A DNA stretch of 64,000 nucleotides from Amoebidium appalachense (taxonomy: Eukaryota; Ichthyosporea). The DNA is taken from the NCBI GenBank assembly GCA_963693365.1, contig CAVNZM010000005.1:12214001-12278000 (forward strand), read 5' to 3'. Below the pieces are notes generated by a model that saw only the letters and a list, made by a program, of their open reading frames with translations, had not been told where the DNA came from and searched no databases. Below are positions 37,812 through 51,600 of the stretch, in pieces (positions within the stretch are counted from its first letter, which is position 1; each line of letters opens with the position of its first letter). The position numbers were made by a program, and so were the translations under genes.

Positions 37812-39067
37812 TCGGAGCAAGTTGCCTCTGCCGGTGTGGTTGGCATAGCATTATGGCCCCTATTTAGAGGGGGGGGGGGGGGGGGGGGGGGGGGGGATAG
37901 TGAGGAGGGTAGGGGGAGGGGGGGGGGGAGGGGGGGGGGGGGGGAGGGGGAGAGGGGGCAGCACTCTGGGATTTCGACATTATGAATTTAACAGTACTAG
38001 TGACCCCCCCCCCCCCCCCCCCCTCCCCCCCTCCCCTCCCCCCCCTCCCCCCCCCCCCCCCCCCCCCCTCCCCCTCCTCCCCCCGGCGCCCCCCCACCCT
38101 CCCACCCCCCACCCTCTCCCCCCTCCTCTTTTCGAATCCAAAGACCCCTTATTTGCAGCTGCGATTGCCATGTTAACTTTATTAAAGCCGTTTTTTGCAC
38201 GAGGCTCAAAATCGTTTTCCTCGTCACCCCGTTACTACCTAGAAAGGCCCCAGGGCAATCGCCCCCCAAAGTGACATATGCTACTTGGTCATGGTTACCG
38301 TATCGAGATAATCATGTACAGATATTGATTTTATTAGTGCTGTTGTTCAACCCTAATGCAACGTTTGGGTTGCTGCTATGTAATCCTGTATGTACATCAT
38401 GCTGTTTGTGGTTTATAACAATCTTGCACGTATTGGGCTCGACAATTGTATGCAGTTTCTGCATAGACAACTCAGATTGCTACGCTTTACATATCTGTAT
38501 ACAAAATGTAACAACGTGCGCGTTGTGTGCATGTAGTGCTACATGGTAGAACTCTGAGAATTTAACTACTCGCGCCATAGCTAAAGGGTAGCGAGAGTAT
38601 CGTATAAATCTGGAAGCCTTGGCCAACATGCAGACACACAGTGAGTCTAAGACTCGTAGATCCTCAGAAAAGCCCTATAACCCACCACCTTCCCATGCAA
38701 ACCATTCTACTTTTATAGTACCAACGGTTCAGATCCAGATGTTAGTCCTACCCTCAGGAGCATGGTTTATCGATATCACACACCACACCACTTAGCACAC
38801 AAATGGAAAAACCACAGCCCCATCTCACACCATACAACAAGATCTATACACGCCGATACAATGCCATGGGGATCCGGACACAGTCTCTCAGAACATGAAT
38901 TGGTATATATCAGTCCCGGCTCCATAAACACTACTCAGGGTAGTCTTTCTGCCAAGTCTAGTTTAACGGGCAAGTGTTCGTTTTGTGCGGTTGGTAAAGT
39001 AGAGCAACAAGTTTGGATGCGTTTTTCATGAAGAGGCAAAAAGGGAAGGAAGAAGGGAGGGCCCCGG

Positions 39068-39102
<35 letters not shown>

Positions 39103-39929
39103 CAACATGAAGTTAGCAGTATAACGTTCCACATGCCTAACAGTATTTCAGGTACAGGTCAAACCAATGTTTTTTCGTTTCCTTTAATTGAACCTTCCCG
39201 CCAACCTTTTCATCTGACCCCTCCGCGTTCCCTGCCGCTGCCGCTACCGTTAAGGTCTGGGTTTTACCATTGGGAACTGAACGAGCCGGGCCACCGAACG
39301 TATCGACAGCACAAGATAGGGTCGACGATTTGTCAATATTCGTGAAACAACATTCCTTGCCCAGGACAGTGTACATGGATGCAGGGGGGCTGTATACGTA
39401 CATGTCCTGACAGCGTAAAAGTTTTTCGTTTTCGTTTTGAAGTTGTGTTTTCTGCACACCGTCGGATTTGGTGATTTCAGGAGTAGGGGAATCGGGGATG
39501 ATAATGATACCTTCGATGATGGTGGGTGCACTTTGGGTGGGTTGATGAACACTTTGCGGGTTGGTTTTGGTGGGTGGAGGGGCTCCCGGACAGGCGGAAA
39601 CAGGTGGATGCTTCTGCGAAGGGCCTGGGTGGAGAGAGGAGAAGAGGGTAAGTCATGGCAGAGGATTTCCATGGAAATCTTAGACTATCCGTGGCTGACT
39701 GAGGATATGTCAAAGTGTGTTTAAAGAAAGGGCAAACTTTAGAGCTATTCACGCCGCCGGGGTTAGGAAGGGGTTAGCTAGGACAATAATGGAGAACGAT
39801 TAGGAAAAGTGTGGTAGAGGCATTGCGGTCCTTGAAAACAGCAAACTTTAGAAGCAGCAATATCAATAGTTTGGCGTGCACTTTCAAGTGTATCACGATT
39901 CTATGAAGACCCCGGGGGGGAAGGAGAGA

Positions 39930-40259
39930 GGTGGATGGGGGGAGGGGGGGGGGGGGGGGGGAGGGGGGATAGAGGGGGGGGGGAAGAGACAGAGAGTCGG
40001 GGATGGAGAGAGGGAGAGGGAGAGAGAGAGAGAGAGGGAGAGGGAGAGGGAGAGGGAGGGAGACAGGGAGAGAGAGGGGGGGGAGAGAGAGAGAGGGAGA
40101 GGGAGAGGGAGAGGGAGAGGGAGAGGGAGAGGGGGATGGGAAGGGGGAGGGGAGGGGGAGGGGGAGGGGGAGGGGAGGGGGAGGGGGAGAGGGGGGGAGA
40201 GAGAGAGAGAGAGTGAGTGAGTGAGAGAGAGAGAGAGAGAGGAAGAGAGAGAGACTCTG

Positions 40260-40317
<58 letters not shown>

Positions 40318-40430
40318 GGGAGGGAGGGAGGGAGGGAGGGAGGAGGGAGGGAGGGAGAGGGAGGGAGGGAGGGAGGGAGGGAGGGAGGGAGGGTGGGTGG
40401 GTGGGTGGGAGAGAGAGAGATAGGAAAATA
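39930..40430. repeat. GA/GGGA/GGGT-rich homopurine block
   Basis: G-run, (GA)n, GAGGGA repeats and then (GGGA)n and (GGGT)n through 40408. It fills intron 7 of paralogue 2. Confidence 0.9.
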
Positions 40431-41137
40431 TATGACGCGGGTGTGAAGCAGTAAAGAAAATCACATACCGATTAGATGCCCAACGCTGTATTTTTCTTTC
40501 CAGGCCTGCAATCAGGTAATGAAGGGCTCCTTGTTGAAAATGTCACCGTACACATACCCACCCCACTTAAGCGTCCCGGTCTGGTACTGCGATGATAAAT
40601 TATTAGCGTTTGTTTGTTGTATCCATATGACAGTGGATAAAGATTAATGCCTCCATCGCCGATTATTATTATGGTGTTTGAACGAGAGGTGGGAATGGGG
40701 GAGTAGATATACCCAAGCCTACACTTTAGTAACATATTATAATTTGATAGTAATAATGTCGTGGCAGTGGTGTGTGTGTGCAAGACCGGAGCAAGAATCT
40801 GCTTCTCGTTAGTGCACTGTCTGTGCGGGGTCAAAAGACAAAAAAGCTTAAGTGAGTGCAGTGCCGGTGGCATGGTTTGTTCGTGCGCGATGTATTAAAG
40901 TTTTTCGAGCGATATTTCGTCATGTCATTCACCGCACTGCATGCGTATATGTGAACTTGGCTGTATGTGAGTATATGCGCACGTGCTTTCCCATGTGAGC
41001 CTCTTACCACCCGTGTATATGCACATTTATGCCCCCCCCCCAGGCTGTCTCTTTTTTGTTTTCTAGGGTGAGCACGCTTAAATTTGTGCGACTTGAAGGT
41101 GCGAAGTTACAGCTCGGTGTGCACCCCTAAGGGTGTG

Positions 41138-41210
<73 letters not shown>

Positions 41211-42401
41211 TCGTGTCTGTGCCCGCCTGCATCTATTGTGTCTACCTGCGCCTGCATATCTTGCATGAGAAGTTTGATGCAACGACCACAACTAGGTTTT
41301 GGTGGCACGAAAGCCGACAGAATTTTGCTTTTCGAGGGGGGAAGAGGTTGGGAGGGGGGAGGGGAGGGGGTGGGGTGGGGTTGGGGGCGGGGGGGGGGGG
41401 GGAGGGGGGGGGGGGGGGGGGTCACATCAATACCTCTATATACATCTTTATCATCTTTTCGTGAACATGCTTCCATTTCCTTGCCATGACTTTGAAGGTT
41501 TGAAAGAATCTGCACACACTTTCCTCCCGTGCAATCCCTGAAGGAAATGCCGTAACCAAAGCATCGACAATGTATTTGATTTTAAGAGGGTTCGTGTCTA
41601 CCAAAGAATCGAATATTAATTCTCCTGCCAAAAATGGCAACTTTTCCTCTCCCACCAGTTTATTTATATGTATATGAAGTGCGCATCCGGTCACTGAAGC
41701 TGCGTTCCAAAGTCCCAAGTCACGCGTTTGCCGCCCGCTTTAGATTAGGGAATGCCCAACCCCACTCTTGGCGCATATGAGCAATTTCTCCGGCCAGATT
41801 AAGACACTCTAGCGAGATTGGTACAAGGGGGTATGGCGAATCTAGACACCGTATTATGTAGTCTGAAAGTGTTTCTCCGGGAGCAGGTATGATGTCACAG
41901 TAGATGGGAGGCGGCCCGGGAGAGGGAGCCTGGGAAGTGACACAGGAAGTGGTGGTCTCAACACCCAAGCCAACGGGAACCTGTGATTGTTGTGGGTTTT
42001 AAAATATATTAAATATTAAAACTCACTGGCTGTTAGTTTGCAATCAACGAAACACAGATGGCTTAGACAGTGTTGTAAACCCAAAATCTAATGTACATGC
42101 TATAGTGTTCAAATGTTTCGGAAGTTCAATGCAAAGATGTGTTGGCTAAGCGCACCCGGGGGGGGGGGGGGGGGGGGGGGGGAGGGGGGGAGGTGGTGGG
42201 GGGAGGGGGGAGGGGGGGAGGGGGGGGGGGGGGGGGGGGAGGGGGGAGGGGGGAGGGGGAGGGGAGGCATGGCATGTGCAGGTGAGTACCGATGTGCATG
42301 TAGAAAAACTGCCTCTGTTTTCGTCCACACCCTTTCTCTTCTTCTTCCTCTTCTCCTGTCTTTCTTTTCTATTTTCTCTTTTTTCCTTTTTTTTTTTTTT
42401 T

Positions 42402-42432
<31 letters not shown>

Positions 42433-43312
42433 GGGGGAGTTTGTTGCAAGCTGAACGTCCTTGGAATTGCCACGGACAGGGCAAAACAGGTTCAACCAAT
42501 CACCAATTAGAAAGATAGGAGGGATCGGGGGGTTATGCGCACCGTTTGGGGTAGAACAGCAACGTTGAGGCCGGTTTCCATTCTCGGTTGAATACTTTGC
42601 AGAGGATAGAAAGGGGCAGTACCCACACTTGACGTGTATTGTTGTGCGGTGGAGGCATGGTGGGTGCTGCTGCCCCCCTGGGCCACATGGGGGGCATGAG
42701 GGGTTGCATATGTTGCAGCTGCCAAAGGGTTGGTGTGTTGGGTGGGTGGCTGCTGTGGTTGGTGGATAGGTTGTGTAGAACCTGCATGATTTATAGAGTG
42801 GGTTTCCATCGGGTCAGTCCACGCATTCACATAACATCGGCCAAGAAAGTTACTCTCCTCTTGCGTCTATCTGCTTGTGCCTAAAGTGAATGTGCACACT
42901 CACGAGCCTTGCTAAAGACCTGAAAGTTAACCCCCCCCCCCCCCAAAAAAAAAAAAAAAAAAAAAAAAAAAACTGTCTTCCCGCTGCCCCCAGGCCTTCC
43001 TTCTCCCCCCCCATCCCCCATCCCCCCCCCCCCCCCCCCCCCCCCTTCCCCTCCAGCCCCTGCCCAGTTCCCCTGCCCCCTCTCTGATCGAATGCCCCCA
43101 TTTACTCCCTTTTACTCCTGTCTCCTTCCCATGTGCCCTCTCCTACTAGCCAAGACAGCCATCAACACATCATGCTTATTGGATATGCATATTCGTGCCG
43201 GTGAACCCTCAAAATAAAGTGGGTGCGAGGAAAACAACCACGGGATGAGGGGTTAACTTTGAGGTCTCTAGCAAGGTTCGTGAGGGTGTGTGTGTGTGTG
43301 TTGTGTGTGTGT

Positions 43313-43359
<47 letters not shown>

Positions 43360-43372
43360 TGGTGGTGGTGGT

Positions 43373-43404
<32 letters not shown>

Positions 43405-43767
43405 GAGGGGGGGGATAAGCACCTGCTCGTATCTGTTGCTGAGGTGCTGGGGTGTGGGCAGCATGATGATACGAGGGTGCAGAGTGTGTCGGTACAGGGT
43501 AGGTGTTGGGCTGTACCTGCAATCGTAGCAAAAGTTCTATATGCATGAGCTGCTTTGATACTTTGACGCAAAGATTATCTTCGCTCTCTGTGCACTTAGC
43601 TAACCTGAACCTTTAACCCGTTATGTGTATTAGATATTGTCACATACCAAAAAATGAGCTGTAAACAAACAAACACACAAATCTCGGTTGAACAGAAATC
43701 ACGGGAGCGGAGGAGGGGGAGAGAAGAGGGGTGGGTGGGTGGGTGGGTGGGTGGGTGGTGGTGGTGG

Positions 43768-43822
<55 letters not shown>

Positions 43823-44694
43823 GGGAGGGAAGGCAATTATGGTTAAATTGAGAAGAGCAACGCTGTAGTGAAACGAGTCATACCTTGAGAACCACTCACA
43901 GTGTAAAAAAGTGAAATGTAGATGGTGGGAACGGCAAGAATACTTAGATAAATAACCCCAATAAATTGCTTTAACTGTGAATATACTTAGCCCATATTCG
44001 CCGTGGTAGACCGGAAAGGCAGATAATCACAAGTCAGATGGTTTTCTGTGAATGCTCGTAGACGAGTGTGGGTGTTGCAGTTAACCAACACGGAAAAAGA
44101 GAGGGGTGGGTGGGCTCGCCGGGGGGGGAGGGGGGGGGGGGGGTTGAGGGGGGGGGAAGTGGGGGGGGAGGGGGGGGGGAATAAATGGGAGAAGGGGTGG
44201 GATGGAGGGGAGGGAGGCAATAGCAAAATCACTCCTCTAGATGAAACAGAGATTCAGTAAAGTTCCTGTGAATATTTACACACGTTATGTTAACATGCAT
44301 GAGAGAGTGGTAGAACCAAATTCACGACTGCCTTCACCCTTCCTTTCCGGTAAAACACACACGCACACACACACAAAAAAAGAGAAAGTCCGAAGCAGAA
44401 GGAGCAAAGCCTCACCTTTTGCACATAACCTTGATTCTGTGATTGATCGCACCACACGAAATCATCGGCAGGAATCTGTATACATCCGTCAATCTGATCG
44501 AATACAGCGTTTTGATTGGCTGTCCATACATGGTGCTGGGTGGGTGGGTGTGTAGGTGCACTGGTGTTGTGTTGGATTTGTTGTTGCTGGGTGATGGGCC
44601 AGGAGGCTGCAGGAAAAGGTGAAGAGTGAGTGTCGGGAGGGTGTTCAAGAGCGAACACACAAAGGGAAGAGGAGGAGTGTGTTTATGTGTTTGT

Positions 44695-44741
<47 letters not shown>

Positions 44742-45318
44742 GGGAGGGGGGTGATTTAAAAAACAGGTTGAATATTAATGCTTTTCTGTGAGTTGAATCT
44801 TGCATTGAAGCTTCTTTACTAGCATGTCTTGCCTGGCCTAGGCTCATACTCAAAGGTTATAGTAGGAACGTGTATACATAGGTACATTAGTATTCTGATG
44901 TAGGTATGCTGTCTTGCCTGGGGGCATAGGCAGAGCCAAGTAGAAACCTTTAGGTAGCCTCTGTGAGGTGAAACGGGATTCAAAACCAGCAAAAAAAACA
45001 AAACAAAACAAATAACAAAAAAAAAAAAAAAAAAAAAAAAAAAAAGCATATGAAATGAGAAATTACACCAGGCCCACCTTGCTGCTGAGAAACAGGTACA
45101 CATGAGGGATTTTCCGAGACCAGAGGCCACCTTGGCGGCTGATTTTCTGCTCTGTCACCGTGGATGGCTGTTGTTCCCGGAAGTGCGTTGACCTGAAAGG
45201 CATAAGGTGTATGTCAGCCAAAAATGTCAGTTGCCCTGGGAAGCAGAGTTCATGCAGATTATCATTACTCGAAGCAGTGTGATACGGACTGTGTGGGTTC
45301 TGGTGTATATATATATCC

Positions 45319-45441
<123 letters not shown>

Positions 45442-45463
45442 CGTGTGTGTGTGTGCCTGTGCG

Positions 45464-45494
<31 letters not shown>

Positions 45495-46006
45495 TCCCAC
45501 TGCATCTGTACGTGAAAGAGTGTGCATAAGTGAACTGTTCAACCACCAAGTCTGGAAGTTTTAAGTTAGCTAAACTGGTGGTACCATGGCTGTCCACGTG
45601 TTCATAATGAATGGTACACAAAGAAATCAGGTGTTGGCAATTCCTTTCGTATCATTTTTATTTATTTATTTATTATTATTATTATTATTTAATCCCGTTG
45701 TGTTCCCGGATGAACTTTTGGGGGCCCTCGGAGGAACTACCGTCTTCCTCCCAGCACCAACTATACTTCTAGCTAGGGTGCTACGGTGCCATCAGCTACG
45801 CAAATACACCATTAACAAAATTAACTACATGTACACACTTATAATTAGCCCAGGGCTTTCACCCCAGCCTCGCCGAATCATATCATCGTATCGGAAGGAG
45901 AGGTTGTCGAGAGAGGTGACCAAGTTCCATGTGGCTGTGCTCAATTTTTTTCTCTTTTATCATGAATTTTTGGTTGCTTTCCTTTAATTTCCTTTTCCCT
46001 GTTTCT

Positions 46007-46082
<76 letters not shown>

Positions 46083-46180
46083 GGGGGGGGGGGGGGGAGG
46101 GGAGAGAGAGAGAAGGGGGGAAGAGGGCAGGCGGGAGGGATGGGTGGGTGGGTTGGGGGCAAGTGTGTGTGTGTGTATGT

Positions 46181-46217
<37 letters not shown>

Positions 46218-46533
46218 GTGTGTCTGTGTGCGTATGTGCGTGTGTGCGTATGTGTGTGTGTGTGCGCGCGTGTGTGTGGTGGTGGTCGTGGTGATTGTTG
46301 GGGGGGGGGGGGGGGGGGGGGGGGGTTTGAATGCCTCACAAAGTAACAAGTAAGGGGGGGGGGGGAGGGGGGAGGGGGAGGAGGGGAATAACAAGGGAGT
46401 TATTCCAGTTTGCGCCTCCTGCTGCACTCACCTGTGCACCACGTGGGCATTGGTATGGGACACCTCCAGAACGGTTGGCAGCGGGAACTTTCTTCACCCC
46501 GGCATCCCAACCATTTTGGTGGCCACTCACCAT

Positions 46534-47457
46534 CTTAGGTGCATGTGCATTTTGTGAATTTTGTGCATGTTGGGCTGGAAGCAATCTCACAGGTTGTCCG
46601 CTGGGGGTTGCATACCCAAACTTTTCAGGTTATGATTCCTCATGTTGTCCTAGGTGTTCGTGTGTGTTTTGCAGGTGATTTGAGCTTGCAATAAGTGGTG
46701 GCTATTGCAACTTGGGAGTGATCCTATGTAATGGCAGAGAGTGGAGAGAACCTAAACGGTGATTTGCGCGAGTAGACAACTTGAACCGTTAGCTCTGTGG
46801 GAACCCCGGGCACTTCAGGTTTAGATGATGTTTCAGCAGGAAGGAAATCAAGTTGTGCCCGATTTACTCAGAGCTCTAGAGGTTTTTGCTTGAGGTGGGT
46901 TTTGATGCCTTTTGAGCGTCAGTGACAAAATATGTCTAACCTATTGTTTGCAAATCTGCATGCACTTTCCTAGAATCAATCCTTGAAAATTATTTCCAGG
47001 TAGGCTTGCTGCGCAAGCTTGCATACAGAAAAACCGGATATATCCTATCTTCAAGAGGCTTCATCGCACTTTGCTTGAGATGGTGATGGTAAGACTTTCA
47101 ACTGCTTGTTTGGCCGGTGCATTTGAAGTAAATATAAGTGAAAGACTAATACGGTGGCGGTTGAGTCGATCCAAGGCTTTTATCGTCAGTTTGACAAAGA
47201 AGTCAGCTGCAGTTAGCTAAGTTCTCACACAACTCCATCGTGCACAAAACATGCGCGAAATTTTAAAGGTTTTTTCCGCTTTTAAGAATAATCATCCCTT
47301 CACAAGCGGGCCTTTTCCCAGAAGTTCCGAGATTCGTAGGTTTACCCCTACCTGGAATCATGATGCTAAACTTTGGCAATTGCAAACTCATAGTGCTACC
47401 CGGAATGTATTTGAAAGATATTCGTCATTCGGATTGGTCTGCCTACTGTATATGTAT
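46534..47457. other. 5' flank of paralogue 2 up to the retrotransposon
   Basis: Unique sequence of mixed composition with no supported gene. It contains the presumed promoter of paralogue 2; no TATA box is obvious near 46560-46700. Confidence 0.4.
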
Positions 47458-47759
47458 TGCCGGAGGCAAGACTTCCCCTCACTCCCGTCGTGGCTCCCCG
47501 AGGTGACCGAGACAAAGAGAAGCAGAAATGCAAGTCAGTGAGGAATTTTATTATTGATTTTAGCCCTAATAAATAATATCAGTATCTGATCAGAAAACCC
47601 CCAAAACCCCCGGATAAACCCCCTAAACCCCAGAACACTGTGTGTGTGTGCACACGTGTGTGTGTGTGTATGTGTGTGTGTTTGTGTGTGTATGATAGGC
47701 TATTGAAGGAACAGCACTTCCAGCACACAATGGCCGAAAGAACCCCTTCATCTATCCAA
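47458..47759. repeat. Split direct repeat A, outer copy
   Basis: Matches 48237-48538 base for base as far as I can compare. Contains the CCCCCAAAACCCCCGGATAA motif and a GT-rich tract. Confidence 0.9.
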
Positions 47760-47774
47760 GGGTGGGAGGGAGGG

Positions 47775-48237
47775 AAGAGAAAGCAAGAGCAAACCGTAAG
47801 GCACCAACTAATCAGACTGAGGTCTCAGCTTCTGCCCCTTTACACAAGGTGCCACCAAACCAAGAAAACACCCAAACAGCCTAATTATTACCTTATCACG
47901 TTGCTCCCTCCCCTTTTTTCTTTTCACCTACACACTAGCTCTAAAAACAAGAACTGAACGAACGACGCCCACAGCCAGCTCTACAAAGCTGGTGCGCGGC
48001 TCACTCACATTTTTAGAACAGTGGAAAAGCCACCAATCATATCACCTATCTACTGATAACTACGGATCACTTCATAACTATACCTGATCTATATCCAATC
48101 ACTAAAGATACATACGACTGAGCTTAACATTCTACCCGTTAGGGCCAATCAGCTTGCACCGCTATGTAGCCGTTACCGCCGACTGACCGAACACGTGTCA
48201 TCTCTCACCGCTGCCTCCTCCCGCTCGAGAACAACAT
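47775..48237. repeat. Split direct repeat B, inner copy
   Basis: Matches 52688-53150; both begin AAGAGAAAGCAAGAGCAAAC and end GCTCGAGAACAACAT. Confidence 0.9.
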
Positions 48238-48538
48238 GCCGGAGGCAAGACTTCCCCTCACTCCCGTCGTGGCTCCCCGAGGTGACCGAGACAAAGAGAA
48301 GCAGAAATGCAAGTCAGTGAGGAATTTTATTATTGATTTTAGCCCTAATAAATAATATCAGTATCTGATCAGAAAACCCCCAAAACCCCCGGATAAACCC
48401 CCTAAACCCCAGAACACTGTGTGTGTGTGCACACGTGTGTGTGTGTGTATGTGTGTGTGTTTGTGTGTGTATGATAGGCTATTGAAGGAACAGCACTTCC
48501 AGCACACAATGGCCGAAAGAACCCCTTCATCTATCCAA
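48237..48538. repeat. Split direct repeat A, inner copy
   Basis: Same as 47458-47759, directly adjoining the inner B repeat and overlapping it by one base. Confidence 0.9.
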
Positions 48539-48619
48539 ACCTACCCTACTTGTTTTTATTTTGTGATTGTGTCTTTTAAATAATGTGTGTTGGGTGTGTG
48601 TAGTAGAAGCCTGTAGCTG

Positions 48620-51600
48620 CTAATCGTGCGTAATCATGTGTGGCCTACGGGCCAAGGATTTTGCCTGGGCTGACAGATGAGCGGGCATTGAAATTGCCAG
48701 GAGCATGGCCTTGTTCGTGTCAATGTAGTGGTTGAAAGGCGTCGTGAAATTACGCCACCGACCATTGATACGAATTTGCTCATAGTCCTCCCCTCTGAGT
48801 GCTGCTGTGGAGGCTGCCCCGTGCCGTGTGCTGTACAATGAGAAGTCGCTATCCAGGCCCACAGCCGTCAGACTCTGTTGCATACGAGTTGCTACCAGCG
48901 ATGGTGTGTACCCAGGATGAAACAGAGGGTCGGATGGGCGGGAGCCATGGGGAAATGCACCCACTGCCATGAGCTTCTGCAGCAAATGCAAGCACACTGG
49001 ATCACGGATCACCACCATCTGATGATTGCCCGTTTTGGACCGTGGAAGAAGCAACACTGCACTGCCCGCTGGAGCATTGATTTCAATCAACCGTGGATCA
49101 TTCGGAGGAATGAAGTCTGCCACCGTGCGCCGCGAGAGCTCCCCCGGCCGGGTGTAGGTTGCGAATGACATACACAGATAGAGTGCTACGTGCGGCATCT
49201 TGTATTCCCACAGAGCCGACACTGCCAAAATCATGTAGTCGTAGGGGAGTGGTCTGTGGTGATTGGTCGGGTTAGCATGGTCCCACCCCCTTAGGACCCT
49301 GGCCGACAGGACCAAGGACTCGGAGTCCTTGCACTGGGGATAGAAATGGTGGATGGCTGACAGCACCGTCTTGCAGTGGGCGAGCCCGCTGCGGGTCTCT
49401 CCCAACTCTTCGTACATGTCAGCTGCATAGCTCGCAAGCATGTTATCCACCTGCTCTACCGACTGGAAGGTGCTCACCCCATCTTCCACACACCACGCTA
49501 CGAATTTGTTCAAGGCGTTGTCGTATTTCGCCACTGTGGGAGCCGTGACATTGAGATTGAGCATATGCGTGATTTTTGCAGAGGGGACGACGTCACGTGA
49601 CGGCATGTCTGCTGGATTGTGGGCAGAAGGGACCCACACCCACGCCGGTCGAAGTGCGGCTGCACACACAAGTGCTGCCACCCGCCGGCACAGATGGTTT
49701 AGCCGTCGTGAACTCGATCTACCCTTGGCCACCGCAAACAATAAAGATGTGTTGTCGATGAGATGAGCTACTCTGGTGCTGTGATTTTGTGGTGCTCGCG
49801 TGAAACGTCGTAGTGATAATAGCAGCACGTGCCCCTCAAGGATGGTGATGTGATCTTCGTGCCGCCACGGAGTAGATATCGGATGGTGCCACTGCAGACC
49901 GTCAACTACTTTCAGAAAAGAGTCGTCGGTCGTGGGGTGGTTCGTGCTGTCGTTACATTCATCGGCTGAAAGGGCGTTAATCACGAGCTCACCGGTGTCG
50001 TCCACAGGCCCCAAGAAGGAATAACCGGGTCTGGACACCGACTGTGCTAATGCCGTCAACGATTGCTCAGCCGTAACGGACGCAATAGAAACACCTGCTC
50101 CCTTGGTGGACGCATCTGATGCCAACAGAAGAGAGGCGGGAGCAGCCGTCAAATCACACACAATGAGAGGTGCCAAATCCACCAACAGGGCCAACTCCCC
50201 CTTGACTGCAGAGGGGATTGGGCATGCCGTTAGTGGACATTGGCCGGCTGACAACGCAAACTGATAACTCGCCTCTAACACAGAAAATAAAGCTCTATTC
50301 AAAAGCAACAACCACGCCCAGCCCCCAAGCAAACGAGATAACGCCCGTGGAGCCACCTCCCGCATGAACAGAACCGCCTTTGTGTCGGCTAGTAGCCGCG
50401 CCAACCGTGATGCATCCGGTCGAATAACACCGTCCCGTCCTATAGCCAACCCAAGTGCTACGGTCTCCGGGTGGTCTCGTGACGCCGTGACCGTTTTGGA
50501 CGGTTTTATTTCGAATCCGTGTGTCTCTCCAGCGCGCCCGGCTGCCGTCATCTCGGAATTTACAGTAGATTCCTCCAACCCAACCCCCACCCAATCATCC
50601 ACGTAGATCAAATGTGCCGTATCCGATTGGTCGGTAATGGAATGTGCCGGTGAAGAATTCGATTGGATGCATCGTTCGATACGTAAAGGCGGGTGCGTGA
50701 TGTGCTGGTGAGAACGTTGGGCGACAAACGGTGCCCATTTCCAGCCCATCGGCATAGACAACACCCGCGGATACACCAACCTATCGACACCCGGCAGTCC
50801 CACTGCTGAAGACGAAACCGGCGGAAGCCCTTGGTACCAAGACAGCCAGTCTGGCACCCGAAAACGGTGGTAGAAATTCGAAAAATCGTACTTGGCCACC
50901 ACCACCGCTGCGTCCTTCGGAACAATGATACTACACAAATCTGCCGGACTGGGAAAATTCGGATTGGGCGGGTCTATCATGACTGCATTCATGGGGCGAG
51001 CATCCATGATAAGACGGTCTTCCTTCTCATCTTTCTCCACCGCAAATAAACCATTGATAATCTTTGGGGGCTCCGAAATTTCTGAAAAAGCAACCATACC
51101 ACAAACATACATACGCTTAGCCAATATAGGCCACTCCGCAGGCGACGCAAATGCATGGACAGGACGCCCGGGCAAAGGGTGGGCTCCTTCAGCACCCTCA
51201 GTGGTGCTCTCAGTTGCCAACACGCCCCCAAGCCCGCAAACTCCGTGACCGTTCGGCTGTCCGACCGCGTCACCCGTGCGATTTGACGCCACCACCAACA
51301 CGTTTGGCTTCTCCATCATCTCCTTGAGGTCAGGTGGAAGGACCTCTAGGAGCGGAACTGTTGCCCCAAACCCCTCAGGAGGAAGGGCAATACGCTCAGC
51401 AACTATGGGGGTGAAAGCTTTTGAGTGATTGAAATATGGGAAAGATTCAGACACAGCCGCTAAGGGGACATTGCTGATCCTGCGGCGCATATCCGCGCAA
51501 AAAACGAAAATTCGCTGAATGGATTGTGTCTGTGCCGGTGAGGGTGCATGAGAAAAGTGCGTGGATTTAGGAAAAGGCGTGGGAAAAAAATGTGTGCTGG

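Larger units (their letters stand above)
35904..39136. other. Spacer between paralogues 1 and 2
   Basis: Upstream of paralogue 1 the sequence is unique to about 36370. Then come (GT)n 36376-36790, G-runs, a 177-bp direct duplication (37127-37475), the palindrome cluster 37578-37811, G- and C-runs 37870-38130, and unique sequence to 39060. A hydrophobic, Cys-rich plus-strand frame at 38271-38549 (92 codons) has no recognisable content and I do not call it a gene. Confidence 0.5.

Noticed and set aside
38271-38549. 92-codon hydrophobic Cys-rich plus frame
   Set aside because: No recognisable domain, no splice partner, and composition consistent with AT-rich spacer.
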